A DNA stretch of 61,204 bases from Thermomucor indicae-seudaticae (lineage: Eukaryota; Mucoromycota; Mucoromycetes; Mucorales; Lichtheimiaceae), in NCBI GenBank assembly GCA_000787465.1, contig JSYX01000059.1, positions 1 through 61,204 of the forward strand, read 5' to 3'. Within the stretch, counting starts at the first letter, position 1, and each line of letters starts with the position of its first letter. The translations under genes and the position numbers were made by a program. This document shows, one piece after another, positions 47,837-58,800 of the stretch. Below the pieces are notes generated by a model. The model ran no database searches. It was not told where the DNA came from and worked only from the letters and a program-made list of their open reading frames with translations.

Positions 47837-49291
47837 TCATAGAATGCGTGGCGTGGCAAACCGTCGCCGTGCACAGATGTCCACTCGAAGTTCCACAATA
47901 GAATTTTCCAAACCTGTATACCAACCAGCTTATTTAATAACCTGTTCATTATTAATACAGAAAGGAACACAGGTGACCTACCGACAAAGAGTGAGCGGTT
48001 GTCAGGCGAGAACGCAAGTCCTGTGATGTGATAATCCACGTCAATAGGGGAAAGTCGTACGACTTGTCGTGACTGGAAAGTCCGGGTATCGACGATATTC
48101 ACCGTCGAGACGTGTTCGGCATAAGCCAATAGATCCAGGGGTCCTTTACTGAACTGGATGCTCCGTGGTGCCTTGCGTGTCTTGCGTGTCTCGGTGGATC
48201 CAATTCTGCACAGTGGCTCGCTTTGCTCCACATTCCACACGCTTACATAACCGTCCTGACTTGTGACAGCAAACTTCTCGGATGATTGGTTCCAAGCACA
48301 TGACAAGGCAGGTTCATCAGAAACTGTAAGGAAAAACGGTGTGAGTTTTTTCACACATCCTCTCCTCGTATGGGAAACCTCTTGGTATGTATTACCTTCA
48401 TATACCGATTTCTGCTTGTAGTCACCAGATTCAGTGATCTCGTACAAGTATGCTTTCCCATTGTCAGCCACCATCAACATCATCCGACCGTTTGGACTCA
48501 CAGAGGCTTTACACAGAGAGCGGTCAGTGTCGGCCTCGCTATTGTACCAGATAGAACAACTCACCATGGTTCACAGCAGCAGGCATCTTTAATGTCTTTA
48601 CAGTCACCATCGCAGGCACAGACATGATGCATACCGTATGATCATTATTGCACACCGTCACCCGTACTTCATCCTTTACTTTGGATAAGCTGATCGAGTT
48701 GTTGATGCCTGGACCAGCGGTGAACAGAGCGGACCTAAAGAAGTGTACACCATCAATCAATCATTGTTCCTCCCGAAATATTCTAGAACCATCCTTACCA
48801 TTCGCCAGACAGTTCTTTCACCATCGCCATGCCTCTCTGTCCTGCCATCGCCACATAGCCGTACCTGTCTCACGCCTCAATACATCGCCTAAAGAAGATA
48901 ATTCTCTCTCTTTCTTACCGTGTGTCAATGGTTGTCGGTGTAAAAGGCAAATCGATATACAAAGTCGTGTCTTGATTGGTCTTTGCGTCAAACTTGTGTT
49001 TTTCTCCTGTCAGTACCAACCAGAACAAACCGATTTGAAAAAGCACACCCTTACCATGTGTACAGAATTCTGGCATGGATGAAGAATTACATTCGCGCTG
49101 GGACTACAGAGCAAGTTTCGCAATTGCCTGTTCCCGTTCGAACTTGGCTTAGTACATTATCCGCAATGAAAGCATCTTTTTTCATTACCAATGCTGGATA
49201 TTTGTCGTGACATTTTCATGAGTCTTGTACTTGTTAAAGACAAAAGCGCCATTGTCATCACTAAAAGAGAGCATCTCTCAGTTTCTGAAAG

Positions 49292-49354
<63 letters not shown>

Positions 49355-49455
49355 ATGGCTTACATTGTTGAAGAGATTGGCGCACTTGTGTTCGTAACTT
49401 GCTTTGTGTTTGCCAACGGATAATTGTGGTTGTTAAACGTTGGATACGCGAACAT
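47837..49455 (-). CDS. DUF2415-type WD-repeat protein
   Basis: This gene resembles the fungal WD-repeat/DUF2415 family exemplified by fission yeast SPBC2A9.03, whose function is not established. The likely start is the ATG at 49453-49455 (MFAYPTFNNHNYPLANTKQ). Further exons encode DDNGAFVFNKYKTHENV, RNLLCSPSANVILHPCQNSV, FDAKTNQDTTLYIDLPFTPT, GQRGMAMVKELSGEW, INNSISLSKVKDEVRVTVCN, CKASVSPNGRMMLMVADNGK, SCAWNQSSEKFAVTSQDGYV and LDLLAYAEHVSTVNIVDTRT. The final splice (GTAGGTCAC...ATACAG) gives LFVGLENSIVELRVDICARR and a stop at 47837; reading through would give an unrelated tail. At least six introns are needed. Intron 1 (49261-49363) contains a CA/GA microsatellite. Exon borders near the N-terminus are less certain. 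Confidence 0.75.
49294..49352. repeat. Compound (CA)n(GA)n microsatellite in an intron
   Basis: About 33 bp of CA followed by about 26 bp of GA, on the plus strand. It lies wholly inside the first intron of the DUF2415 gene, so on the transcript it reads as CU then GU repeats, close to the donor side. It accounts for more than half of this 103-nt intron. Confidence 0.9.
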
Positions 49456-50213
49456 TGCGGAAAAACAGATTGTCTTTGTAGAAAGAATATCAAAGGGATT
49501 TATTTTTTTCGAGAGGAGGTTCCTTTTTATATAGGGCACCCCATCATGCAATTTTTTTTCACTCAAAGAAAGGGTTCCCTTTTTTGGCACCCTGCTCTGT
49601 GCACCAATCAGATATCGGCACCCCGGATGTTGCCCAAAGTTTGACCGTCCGCGTGTAACGCGAAATTTCCGTTTCCGCGGGAACAGAATCTGCATGAAAA
49701 CAGACTGACACTAGAATGAAGTCTTGTTGACAGTGACACATTTCTGACTTTTGCTGCTGCTACCATATTCGTCTCTGGAACGAATGTCGTCTTGAAGCAG
49801 TCTTTATACGAAATTTTCTGCACACGGAAAGCCATGTGCATCAGGGCCCGCGGAACTGTACAATAGAACAAGGGTACCCATTCAATAAATGGCTTTGCTC
49901 CTTCACTTGAGCGCAAAAAGAGAATGCCATACGAGTACGGCGTAAACCAAGAATGGCGTCATCAGGATAATTATACGGTTGCTTTGAGCTCGACCATACT
50001 ACTGCGGTTCCATTCACAGTGCTCTACAGATGCATGGTAACTAAAACTTGAAGTCATTCATTCGCTTATAGCCCAGGGCGACCCTGGACCGTCTACACGC
50101 GAAAATGAAGTTGCATAGAAATGTCCTATCTATCATAGTTGTCCTGGGAATGACATGGCCATTAGAAAACGACAGATCCTGCTAAAGTGTGCAACTTTTT
50201 CTTTCTGACATTT
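49456..50213. other. Intergenic region between MID1 and WD-repeat gene
   Basis: About 760 bp. A minus-strand frame at 49608-49916 shows no recognisable motif. T-rich patches at 49500-49560 may be promoter elements for the WD-repeat gene. Confidence 0.4.
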
Positions 50214-51783
50214 TTAAAGGACTATATACATTAGAGCAATAATAATAAAAGACAGCAGCCACCTATCAGCAGCAGCAGAAGAGGCTCTGCTAATGACAAG
50301 AAGAGACTCATCTAAGCCGACTCGGTTACACACTGGACGATTCTCATCACCTGTTTGTTTTTTCCAGTATCCATACTGCAGCGCTGCTAGGTCTCCCTTG
50401 GGACACCTGAACTGCATGAACGGAGGACAACTCTGCACAACCCTGTAGCACAGATCGATACACGGCAGCAGTTCCGTCCACGCTCCCGGTGCCATCGTCT
50501 GGTCAATCCACGGATTTCGTGACTCGTTCACTCCCACGGCTCGGATCGCCCTGTCATCTTCTTCTTCGTCTGCACTCGTACACCGCGGTATACTGACAGC
50601 ACAGAGCCATCGCTTGTAATCATTATAGCAATCCGTACAATTCCGCACAAGCGAATACTGCGTAGTCTCACAGTTGAACTGTGATATCGCCACCGCAAAA
50701 GGCTGGAACAGTTGCTGCGCCTGCGCGTCGTAGCTTGCGGTTATATTGTTGATGTCTTGTGTCGGGTCAGCCGCTACGCTGTATGCGACTTCGTTGCAAA
50801 ACTCAAGGTTATATATCAGTCGACAGTTGGCATCTTTAACGAAGAAAAGTCCAGCAGTCAGTACATACAACAACTCTGTGTGTGATTAAGGTGGGGCCCT
50901 CTACTAAACGCACCTGATTTTGTTCTAATGTATATGGCTTCACTCAGTCCTGTCACCGACCCAACGGGCTGCGCATAGTATGCTGTATACGCCGTGTTCT
51001 CTGTCAAATTCGAGACCAATGCTTGCATGCTACCTCCTCCTCGAGTCGTTTGGGTTATGTTCACAGAGTAATTGGATAGCCGGTGATTATTCACTGCGCA
51101 TGAGGACGCCGATAATTCTCGGGGTATGTCGGATGCAATCAAGACTGACGCTTGTTTGTTGTTGTTATTGTTGAGGAGAAGGAATAATGCATGCGTTTGA
51201 TCAGTGTCATCTAGTGTCATGAAGGGTATATTATTTTGACTTTGCAACAACGGATGCATCCATTCTATTATCGACAAAATCAGTCCCCTTCTTTCTGGAT
51301 GTCCAGCAGCAGCTTACGTTGAGTGGAAACCGCAATCTCATAGGTCCAGTTACCGGTCCAGTTGTCCGTTAATGTCGGTGCCACAACACCTATCCAAATC
51401 TCCTCCTCTGTATTCGTCCATCCTAGCCAGCCCGGGTACGAATCATTCACCATCGTAGAACCTGCACCTGGCCCAGGCAACGTGTTCTCGCTCGACGTTG
51501 ACAAGTACATTTCCAGCGACGGGACCTCGCCCTGAAAACCGCTGGGCGCCACGGGTTGTGAGCAGGTGGCTAATGTGAGATAGACATTCGGCACGGCTCG
51601 TTTGTCGAGCGCTAGTAGAGAACGAACTGCTGACGCCGAAAAGTAATAGTGCTGTAAATCACCCGAGCTTATGCTTGTTGTATAGATACTACTGTCGTTC
51701 AGGGGAATCGTCACTTGTTGTGCATTGGCAAACACAATGTAGTAAATAAAGGCGATGATCGCCGTCTTGATCATCACGGCCAT
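50214..51783 (-). CDS. MID1: Mid1, regulatory subunit of the plasma-membrane calcium channel
   Basis: Mid1 partners Cch1 to form the fungal high-affinity or stretch-activated Ca2+ influx system. A hydrophobic N-terminus (MIKTAIIAFIYYIVFANA) acts as a signal peptide. The extracellular part has many N-glycosylation sequons (NDSS, NDSY, NWTG, NWTY, NITQ, NLTE, NITA, NCTD). The C-terminal cysteine-rich region is diagnostic: DANCRLIYNLEFCNEVAYSV, VRNCTDCYNDYKRWLCAVSI, then IDLCYRVVQSCPPFMQFRCP. A terminal hydrophobic segment (WLLSFIIIALMYIVL) follows a small-residue stretch (RASSAAADR), which could be a GPI-attachment signal or a membrane span. Three exons: from 51783 to near 51318, then QWMHPLLQSQN onward to near 50912, then to the stop at 50214. 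The start ATG at 51781-51783 is the only good candidate before the signal peptide. Confidence 0.9.
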
Positions 51784-52276
51784 TGCATGCTTCTTGCAAA
51801 GGGTCCGAGGGGAAATTCTGGTCTTTCATGTTCCGCTCGCTCCAAACGCCTATGTCTTGATAGTGATGCATATATGAGAGTCTGCACACTCTAAAATCAC
51901 GTTCCATGAGATGAAGATATTTGGTCCATCGTCTCGCAGATTGTACACGACAGAACGTGGCACGACCGGCTGAAATAATGATAATCATGTATATTCGCTC
52001 GTCACTTGTTCATGCCAAGAGCTTTTATGGCTTCTCGAAAAGTATGAACAGCTGCTATATCGATGAATCGCACATCATCAAACTTTGCCTGCAAGACAAC
52101 GTCTGATTGGAAACGAAATTACGTTGGTCCATGGATTTGAGTACATGCGTTGCTCTCAATTTCCACAACATTTGACCTGTAGTTTCCGAATAGCGCGCTC
52201 AAGGCTAAAAGATATATGATAGTAAATCTTGCTTTCCGGACATTGTACATCTGGAATGATATAAACATGTTGTGAT
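51784..52276. other. Intergenic region upstream of MID1
   Basis: About 490 bp with no gene seen. It presumably includes the MID1 promoter. A 111-codon minus frame (52119-52454) runs into the inverted-repeat element that follows and is not credible. Confidence 0.4.
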
Positions 52277-52595
52277 CACTGTGGAAAAGAATTGGGCGAA
52301 CTTCGGGTGAAAACCGGATGAAAGAGCTTAATGAGAACCGGTTTTCACCCCGAAAGTCATCCAATCCTTTTCCACAGTGGACAACGTTAATTTTGGGCCA
52401 AAGCCTGTTAGAAATAGGTGAAAATCGTGTGCAAATTTCTCGGGTAGAGTCCATGTAATATATAATGATACAAGTGTAGGTGAGATATGCTTGTTTCTGT
52501 TGTGAGGTGAAAATCGGGTGAAGGTGAAAACTGGGTGAAAGAGCTTAATAAGAACCTGTTTTCACCCGAAATTCACCCAATTCTTTCCCACAGTG
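52277..52595. mobile_element. CACTG-ended inverted-repeat MITE (319 bp)
   Basis: The outer ends are CACTGTGGAAAAGAATTGGG on the left and CACTGTGGGAAAGAATTGGG read from the right, flanked by GAT trinucleotides at 52274-52276 and 52596-52598. CACTA/CACTG ends with a 3-bp duplication would fit the CACTA (EnSpm) superfamily. An internal copy of the right end (finishing CCACAGTG at 52379) makes the left third a palindrome of its own, so the element contains a terminal module twice. Subterminal GGGTGAAAAC-type motifs recur on both strands. No coding capacity. The superfamily is tentative because 3 bp is short. Confidence 0.7.
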
Positions 52596-52930
52596 GATAG
52601 TCAGCATACGTTAGTCTCAAGTAGTCTGTAATGCACCATGATCCTCATTCGCAGACTCTTTCTTATACAGAGCATTAACCTGCAATGCATGGTTTCAATG
52701 GTAACGGCCCCATTTAGTAATTGATGATTGGTTACCATTGTTTTAAAGCGTAATACCTATTGCAACATCGTCAAACCTGATCGCGCAAAAAGCATTGACA
52801 ATGGGCCATTGAGGTGACACAGACTGATGTCGCCATTTCCACCAAAGATTCTTATCCTCTTCCCGTGGCAGAAAGAGTATATTGAGATAGTCGTTTGTTT
52901 TTCTCTTGTTCCAAACAACTGCGACCAAGG

Positions 52931-55337
52931 ATGATGCTTGCCCTCCTCTTTTTAGTGATAGCCTCAGCGGCGGCTGTTGTTATCGACGGGAAACCCAATA
53001 TACTATTTATCTTTACGGACGACCAAGATGCCAGAATGGATTCACTGGCATACATGCCCAATCTTCAGAAACACCTTGTTCAGAAAGGTACCTTGTATCG
53101 GAATCACTATGCCACTGTTTCTCTCTGCTGCCCGAGTCGAGTCGGCCTCCTTCGCGGCCAGTATGCCCATAATACAGAGTACGTTTCAAAATCCCCTATA
53201 TCCTCTACGTACATAGAGCTTATTTAGCCCGATCAACATAGTATTACCGACGTGAGGCCACCGTACGGCGGCTACGACAAGTTCATCGACCTGGAGCTCC
53301 ATGAAGAATACCTTCCTACGTGGATGCAGAAAGTATGTATCGTCACCCTTCGTGGGATCTGGGCAGGCAAAAAAGGGCGTCTAATCTTGAATGTGCATAC
53401 TAGGCTGGATATTCGACTCATTATATTGGGAAACTCATGAACCAATACAGCGTGAACAATTATAATAAACCTACGCCACCTGGGTAAGTAGTAAGCTTGT
53501 TACAAAGGTTCGTTCTAGGTGCTAAATGTTATGATTCAAAAGGTTCGACTACCAAGGTACACGACAATATCAATCAATCAGTCGTACATTTCGTAGCTAA
53601 TCTAGTTGCAGATCAATTGCTTGATCCTTATACCTACGTTTACAACAAGCCCGTCTTTTCACGCAACGGCCAAGACCCCGTATTTTACAACAACACGTAC
53701 CAAACTGATGTCATTCACGCCAAAGCCCTGAACGCCCTCAAACGCCAAAGAAATTCTGAAAAGCCGTTTTTCCTGTGGGGTAATAATAATAACAATCTAA
53801 AGAGACACCAGTTATCAAATAATTCCATGTACTAGTTGCTCCTGTGGCACCGCACGGCCAGTTTATTTTCGATGCTGATGGTACAATGCGCACAGAACCT
53901 CCTGTTCCAGCAGCACGACACGCCGATCTCTTCAAGGACGTCAAAAGTGAGTCTGTAGCAAAAAAGCCAATAAGCGACTAAATTTGCATAACCTATTAGA
54001 TAGTTCCACGCAAGCCAAACTTTAATCCTAGTAACCAGACAAAGACAGCTTACTGGAAATCGCTTCCAGAGCTCAATCACACTCAAGTGGACCAAATCGA
54101 CGAAGTGTATCGCAGACGGCTGCGCGCACTTCAGGCAGTGGATGAAATGATTGGTTCCTTGCTTGATGAGCTGGACCGTCAAGGAAAACTAGATAATACA
54201 TATGTCTTTTACAGTGCTGATAACGGGTACATTTTTTATCTTTCCTCATGTACTGAAGAGGATGCTAACTTGGCTTTTTCAGTTATCATCTTGGTCAGCA
54301 CCGTGCGATGGCCGGGAAAACAACGAATATCGAGGAAGGTATCGAGTAAGGGCATTCCCGCGACATGCTCGAATAGTGACTGATCTCCTACAGTGTCCCT
54401 CTCATTGTTCGTGGGCCGGGTATTCCGGAAGTTCGCGTCAGCGATATCGTGACCACACTGCACGACCTGGCTCCGACTTTCCTTGCACTTGCCAACGCAG
54501 ATCACCAGCTTCCTGACTGGGTGGACGGCGGGGTCATTCCACTGACGCCAGAGCTCGAGCGGCATCCAAGACCTGTGGCTAAAGAAAGCTTTGCCGTTGA
54601 ATATTGGGGTGCACGTTTCGACGAGTATGTAAGCCGACTGCAATACCGAAAAGCGAAAGAAACTCACATTGTTGCTCCCCAGAATAGAGTCTCTTTCCAC
54701 GGTCCAAGACCCCAACACATACAAGACTCTGCGGGTGATCTCTGAAGACAAGTACAATTGTAAGTTGTTTGTAGAACTGATTATCTCTCTCTCACTAACA
54801 GATCATAGTTATGTACGCTGTCTGGTGTACCGGCGAACGGGAACTCTACGATTTAAAGAAAGACCCTCATCAGTTACATAACCTGTATGACAACAGAGAC
54901 CAGAATATTCAACTACTACTAGATCGTCTGGACGCCTTGCTTGCTGTTCTGAAATCCTGCCGCGCCCATACTTGTCGGAACCCTTGGCGCGTGCTTCACC
55001 CAGACAATCCGTCCACAGAGACATTGGATGACGCATTGGATGCCCAGGTAATCTATCTTTTCATAGGCCACCGTGCATATTCTTTGGTGTTCTTAAACAT
55101 GGCATACAGTACGATGATTACTATCAACGGTTCAGAAAGGTTTCATTCAGTGAATGTCTGGGCTACTACTCTATTGCCACAGAAGAACCAGGCGCCTTGG
55201 AGCCGACCAAGATTACCTCCAGCAGACAAGACAGTGAGAAACAAACAGTTTTCAAGCACTTGCAGCCTCGCGGGTTTTTAGAACGTAAAGAAGCTTTTCG
55301 ACTGTTCCAGCTGATACCTGAGCCATCAAGTAGCTAG
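52931..55337 (+). CDS. Secreted sulfatase (arylsulfatase / N-acetylglucosamine-6-sulfatase type)
   Basis: A many-exon gene for a type I sulfatase. The start ATG at 52931 opens a signal peptide (MMLALLFLVIASAAAVV), then NILFIFTDDQDARMDSL, with the metal-binding Asp pair. The active-site motif is LCCPSRVGLLRGQ (CxPxR; Cys66 is the expected formylglycine precursor). Later exons give YGGYDKFIDLELHEEYLPTW, YIGKLMNQYSVNNYNKPTPP, VAPVAPHGQFIFDADGT, DNTYVFYSADNG and YHLGQHRAMAGKTTNI, carrying the expected catalytic Lys/His and Asp/Asn residues. Then come VPLIVRGPGI and RELYDLKKDPHQLHNLYDN. A 14-nt microexon (53543-53556) encodes most of FDYQ. The frame ends at TAG 55335-55337, but the same frame stays open for another 40 codons to 55460 (see findings). 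Likely role: desulfating extracellular substrates; the substrate is unknown. Confidence 0.88.
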
Positions 55338-55460
55338 GTCGGTCACTCGATAGATGAGATACAGGACATTGAGACCAGAGCATCGCCTGTTCCCCGGGAG
55401 CTCCTGGAGAAACCGATCGACTGGGTCAACTATGGCTTCTATAATGCCTTTGGCAACTAG

Positions 55461-55807
55461 ATTCTTGGCCTGGACTATGCCCATTTTATCTTATTGTATT
55501 TTGTAGTCTGCATGTCCTTAAATAATGATCTTATTAATGCCATGAGAGCCAGAATGAAACATATCAAAGAAAGAAATACGTGTCGAAACGATGGCCCTTA
55601 AGAAAAAGCCCGCACTTCCAAATCCAGAATCAACTGTTGAAGTGCTTTGTTTGTCGGCCGAACCCATCTCATTAGGTGTAAGTCAAGCAGCAGCTGCTTT
55701 TAGTGTCCCAGATGTGAGCTGCAGCAGATCGTTAAATGTAGATTGGATAGGGTTATTTATATACCTAGCCCAACAAGTGCCCAACTCAACATTAGTTGTT
55801 GTCCATC
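55461..55807. promoter_or_regulatory. Spacer with presumed SEC16 promoter
   Basis: About 350 bp between the sulfatase tail and the SEC16 start codon. A 76-codon plus frame (55591-55821) overlaps the SEC16 start in another frame and has no recognisable motif. A GGTTATTTATATACC patch near 55750-55764 is a plausible TATA-like element for SEC16. Confidence 0.4.
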
Positions 55808-58800
55808 ATGGCTTCGCATGACGAATCTAAATCATTAGGCGATACCGCAGCCTTGTTCACTAATTCTCCAAACGACAACGGTAATGACCCGTTTCAAGCT
55901 CTGACAAGTGCGCCGACAGGAGAAGAACCTTCTGTGGTAGAGACACACGTGGATCCACAACCGACCTCCGCGAAAGCATCTAGATCCGACACTGGCCATT
56001 CCAACACTACCAGTCCGCCACCAGCTGACGATAGCAAGGCTGCTGAAGTACCTACCCTAACAGCGACCGTCGAAGCAGAGTCAACTACCACTTCTAATCA
56101 GCGAATCGCAGGCGACGCAAGCACCCTTTTCGGTGGTGACACCGACACTGCAGATACCCTATTCTACTCCTCCGCTACTACCAATGATCCCTTTTTCTCG
56201 GAAATACAGGAGACGAATGGCTCATTTTATTCGAATAACCAAAATACGAATTCCTTCTTTGACGGAGCTTACTACGACGATGGAACGAATGCCCTCAACC
56301 AGCAGCAGCAGCAGCAATACGAACCAACGCCATCGTATCAAAGCTATGTGGAATACGGCGACGGAACAAATGCGCACGAGCAGCAGCAGCAGCAATACGA
56401 TCCAACGCAATCGTATCAAAACTATGTGGGATACGACGACGTAACGAATACGCACGAGCAACAGCAGCAGCAGAAATACGACTCAACGCAATCGTATCAA
56501 AACTATGTGGAATATGACGATGGAACGAATGCGCACGAGCAGCAGCAGCAATACGACTCAACGCAATCGTATCAAAGCTATGTGGAATACGACGGCGGAA
56601 CGAATGCGCACGAACAGCAACAACAGCAGCAATACGAACCAACGCAATCGTATCAAAACTATGTGGGATACGACGACGGAACGAATACGCACGAGCAGCA
56701 GCAGCAGCAGCAATACGATCCAACTCAATCGTATCAAAACTATGTGGAATACGACGACGGAACGAATGCGCACGAGCAACAGCAGCAGCAGCAATACGAT
56801 CCAACGCAATCCTATCAAAACTATGTGGAATACGACGACGGAACGAATGCGCACGGGCAGCAGCAGCAGCAGCAGCAATACGACTCAACGCAATCTTATC
56901 AAAACTATGTGGAATACGGTTATGCAGATCGACAGCAAGCTGCTACTGCTGCCCCAACGACAACCTATAACTACGATGATACCTACAAGAACTATGGGCC
57001 ATACCAGCCGGAGCAGCCATGTCCCGATCCGAACTGTGGAGGCCTGAACAGAGTAACGGCGAAATTCTGTTCTGAATGCGGTCGTCCTCTGAAAAGCCTA
57101 TCTAGAGCGGCCACACCCGCTTCTTATGCAATATTGAATGACGCGGCCAGAAACGATGCTATCAATCAGTATACCGGGATGGTTTATCAGCAACCTTCCT
57201 TGCATGCAGCAGCCGATAAGCTACCTGAGCAGACAGAGTCGGATGTGGCACAATGTTATCCAGAGCATAATGTGAATGCAACCGACCAGTATTCAGCAAC
57301 AACCCCAGGACATCAACCGGTCAACGATCCTCTAAACCGTTCGAAAGGTTGCCCTATCGTGACGTTTGGTTTCGGAGGCAAAGTATGTCTCATGTTTCCG
57401 CAGACTGTCCAACGCTTCACGAACCAGGTTGGATATGACGCCATCACCCCGATTACAAAGACAATGCCGAGTAGCATCAAGATCAGGAAGCTGAGGGATA
57501 TACTAAGGGATGAAAATTCTGTAATTTCATGCATGTCTGAATTTGTTGGACCAGTGCTGATGGATAGCAAAGTGAGCACGAAGAACAAAAAGAAAGATGC
57601 CCTTGCATATTTGGATAAAAGGATCTCAGGACTGGAAACCGCGATGCCGAAACCTGAGGACGGGCCTGAATATAGTAAGATGTTATCCAAGCTACTCTTG
57701 TGGCGACTAGTGAGAACATTGATCGAGCAAGACGGTACGATCGGTGATGGGTAAGAATCATAGATAACGCATACTGTTCGGTTCTCACGTATGTCGTTTA
57801 TTTGCAGAGATAAAATGGATAATGCGATTCGAACGCTGTTGAAACCCGTCACAAACACTAATGAAGATGATCAAGCCAATTTCAGTGTCCCAGCAACTTT
57901 ACAGACAAACGGTGTGTTGACGGATGAAGACGCGGATAACATAGAGCGTTCAAACAAGGTATTGGACAAGCTGCAGACATATTTGTTGGATGGCGATCGG
58001 ACCGGTGCGGTAGAATATGCAATGCAGGAAGATTTATGGCCGCATGCATTGATTATCAGCAGCTGTGTCAACAAAGATCTGTGGAAGAAAGTCGTAACGA
58101 ACTTTGTTGAGCGAGAATTGTCTTCATCATTCGGGGACAAGACTCGGCAGGATCGGTTGAACGTAACGGGCGATAAGCAAGCCCTTCGTGTCCTCTATTC
58201 GTTATTTTCCGGATGTGGTGCAGCTTCGAGTAAGAAAACGTGTGGGTGACGTTCCATTTACCCAGATGACTCAACAATTATTTGTCATTATAGTCTCCGA
58301 GTTTTTGCGAACACCAGAGAGTCTGCAGCGACTCCATGGACCATTTGCCATGTCGTATTCGTCGTCTGGAGCAGCACAAAAATCAGAAGATGAACAGTTG
58401 ACCGAGTGGCAAACGACTCTGACACTGATTTTGGCAAACAGAACACCTCGAGACACTGAGGCGATCACGGCTTTAGGTGATATTTTGATGTCGCATGGCT
58501 GGATCGAAGCCGCACACATTTGGTAAGCGTCTGAATATAGCTTTGTTGGTTAAAGTCAGGATGACCGATTACATGATCAACAGCTATCTTGTTTCACCTC
58601 ACACATCAATCCATTCTGGAATCGATACACCACATGTTAGATACACGCTGATTGGTGCTGAAGGCAGCATGACTCTATCGGATCTGGATGCTTACCATCT
58701 GACGGAATTATTTGAATTTGCTATTGCCTCCAAACAGAGTGAGTCCAGTGCCCTTCCATTTTTGCAAGGCTATAAGCTGGTCCACGCGTGGTGGCTAGCC

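Noticed and set aside
56295..56888. 197-codon minus-strand open frame with regular repeats
   Set aside because: It is antisense to the SEC16 tandem repeat; its periodicity simply mirrors the repeat and it has no start context or motifs.
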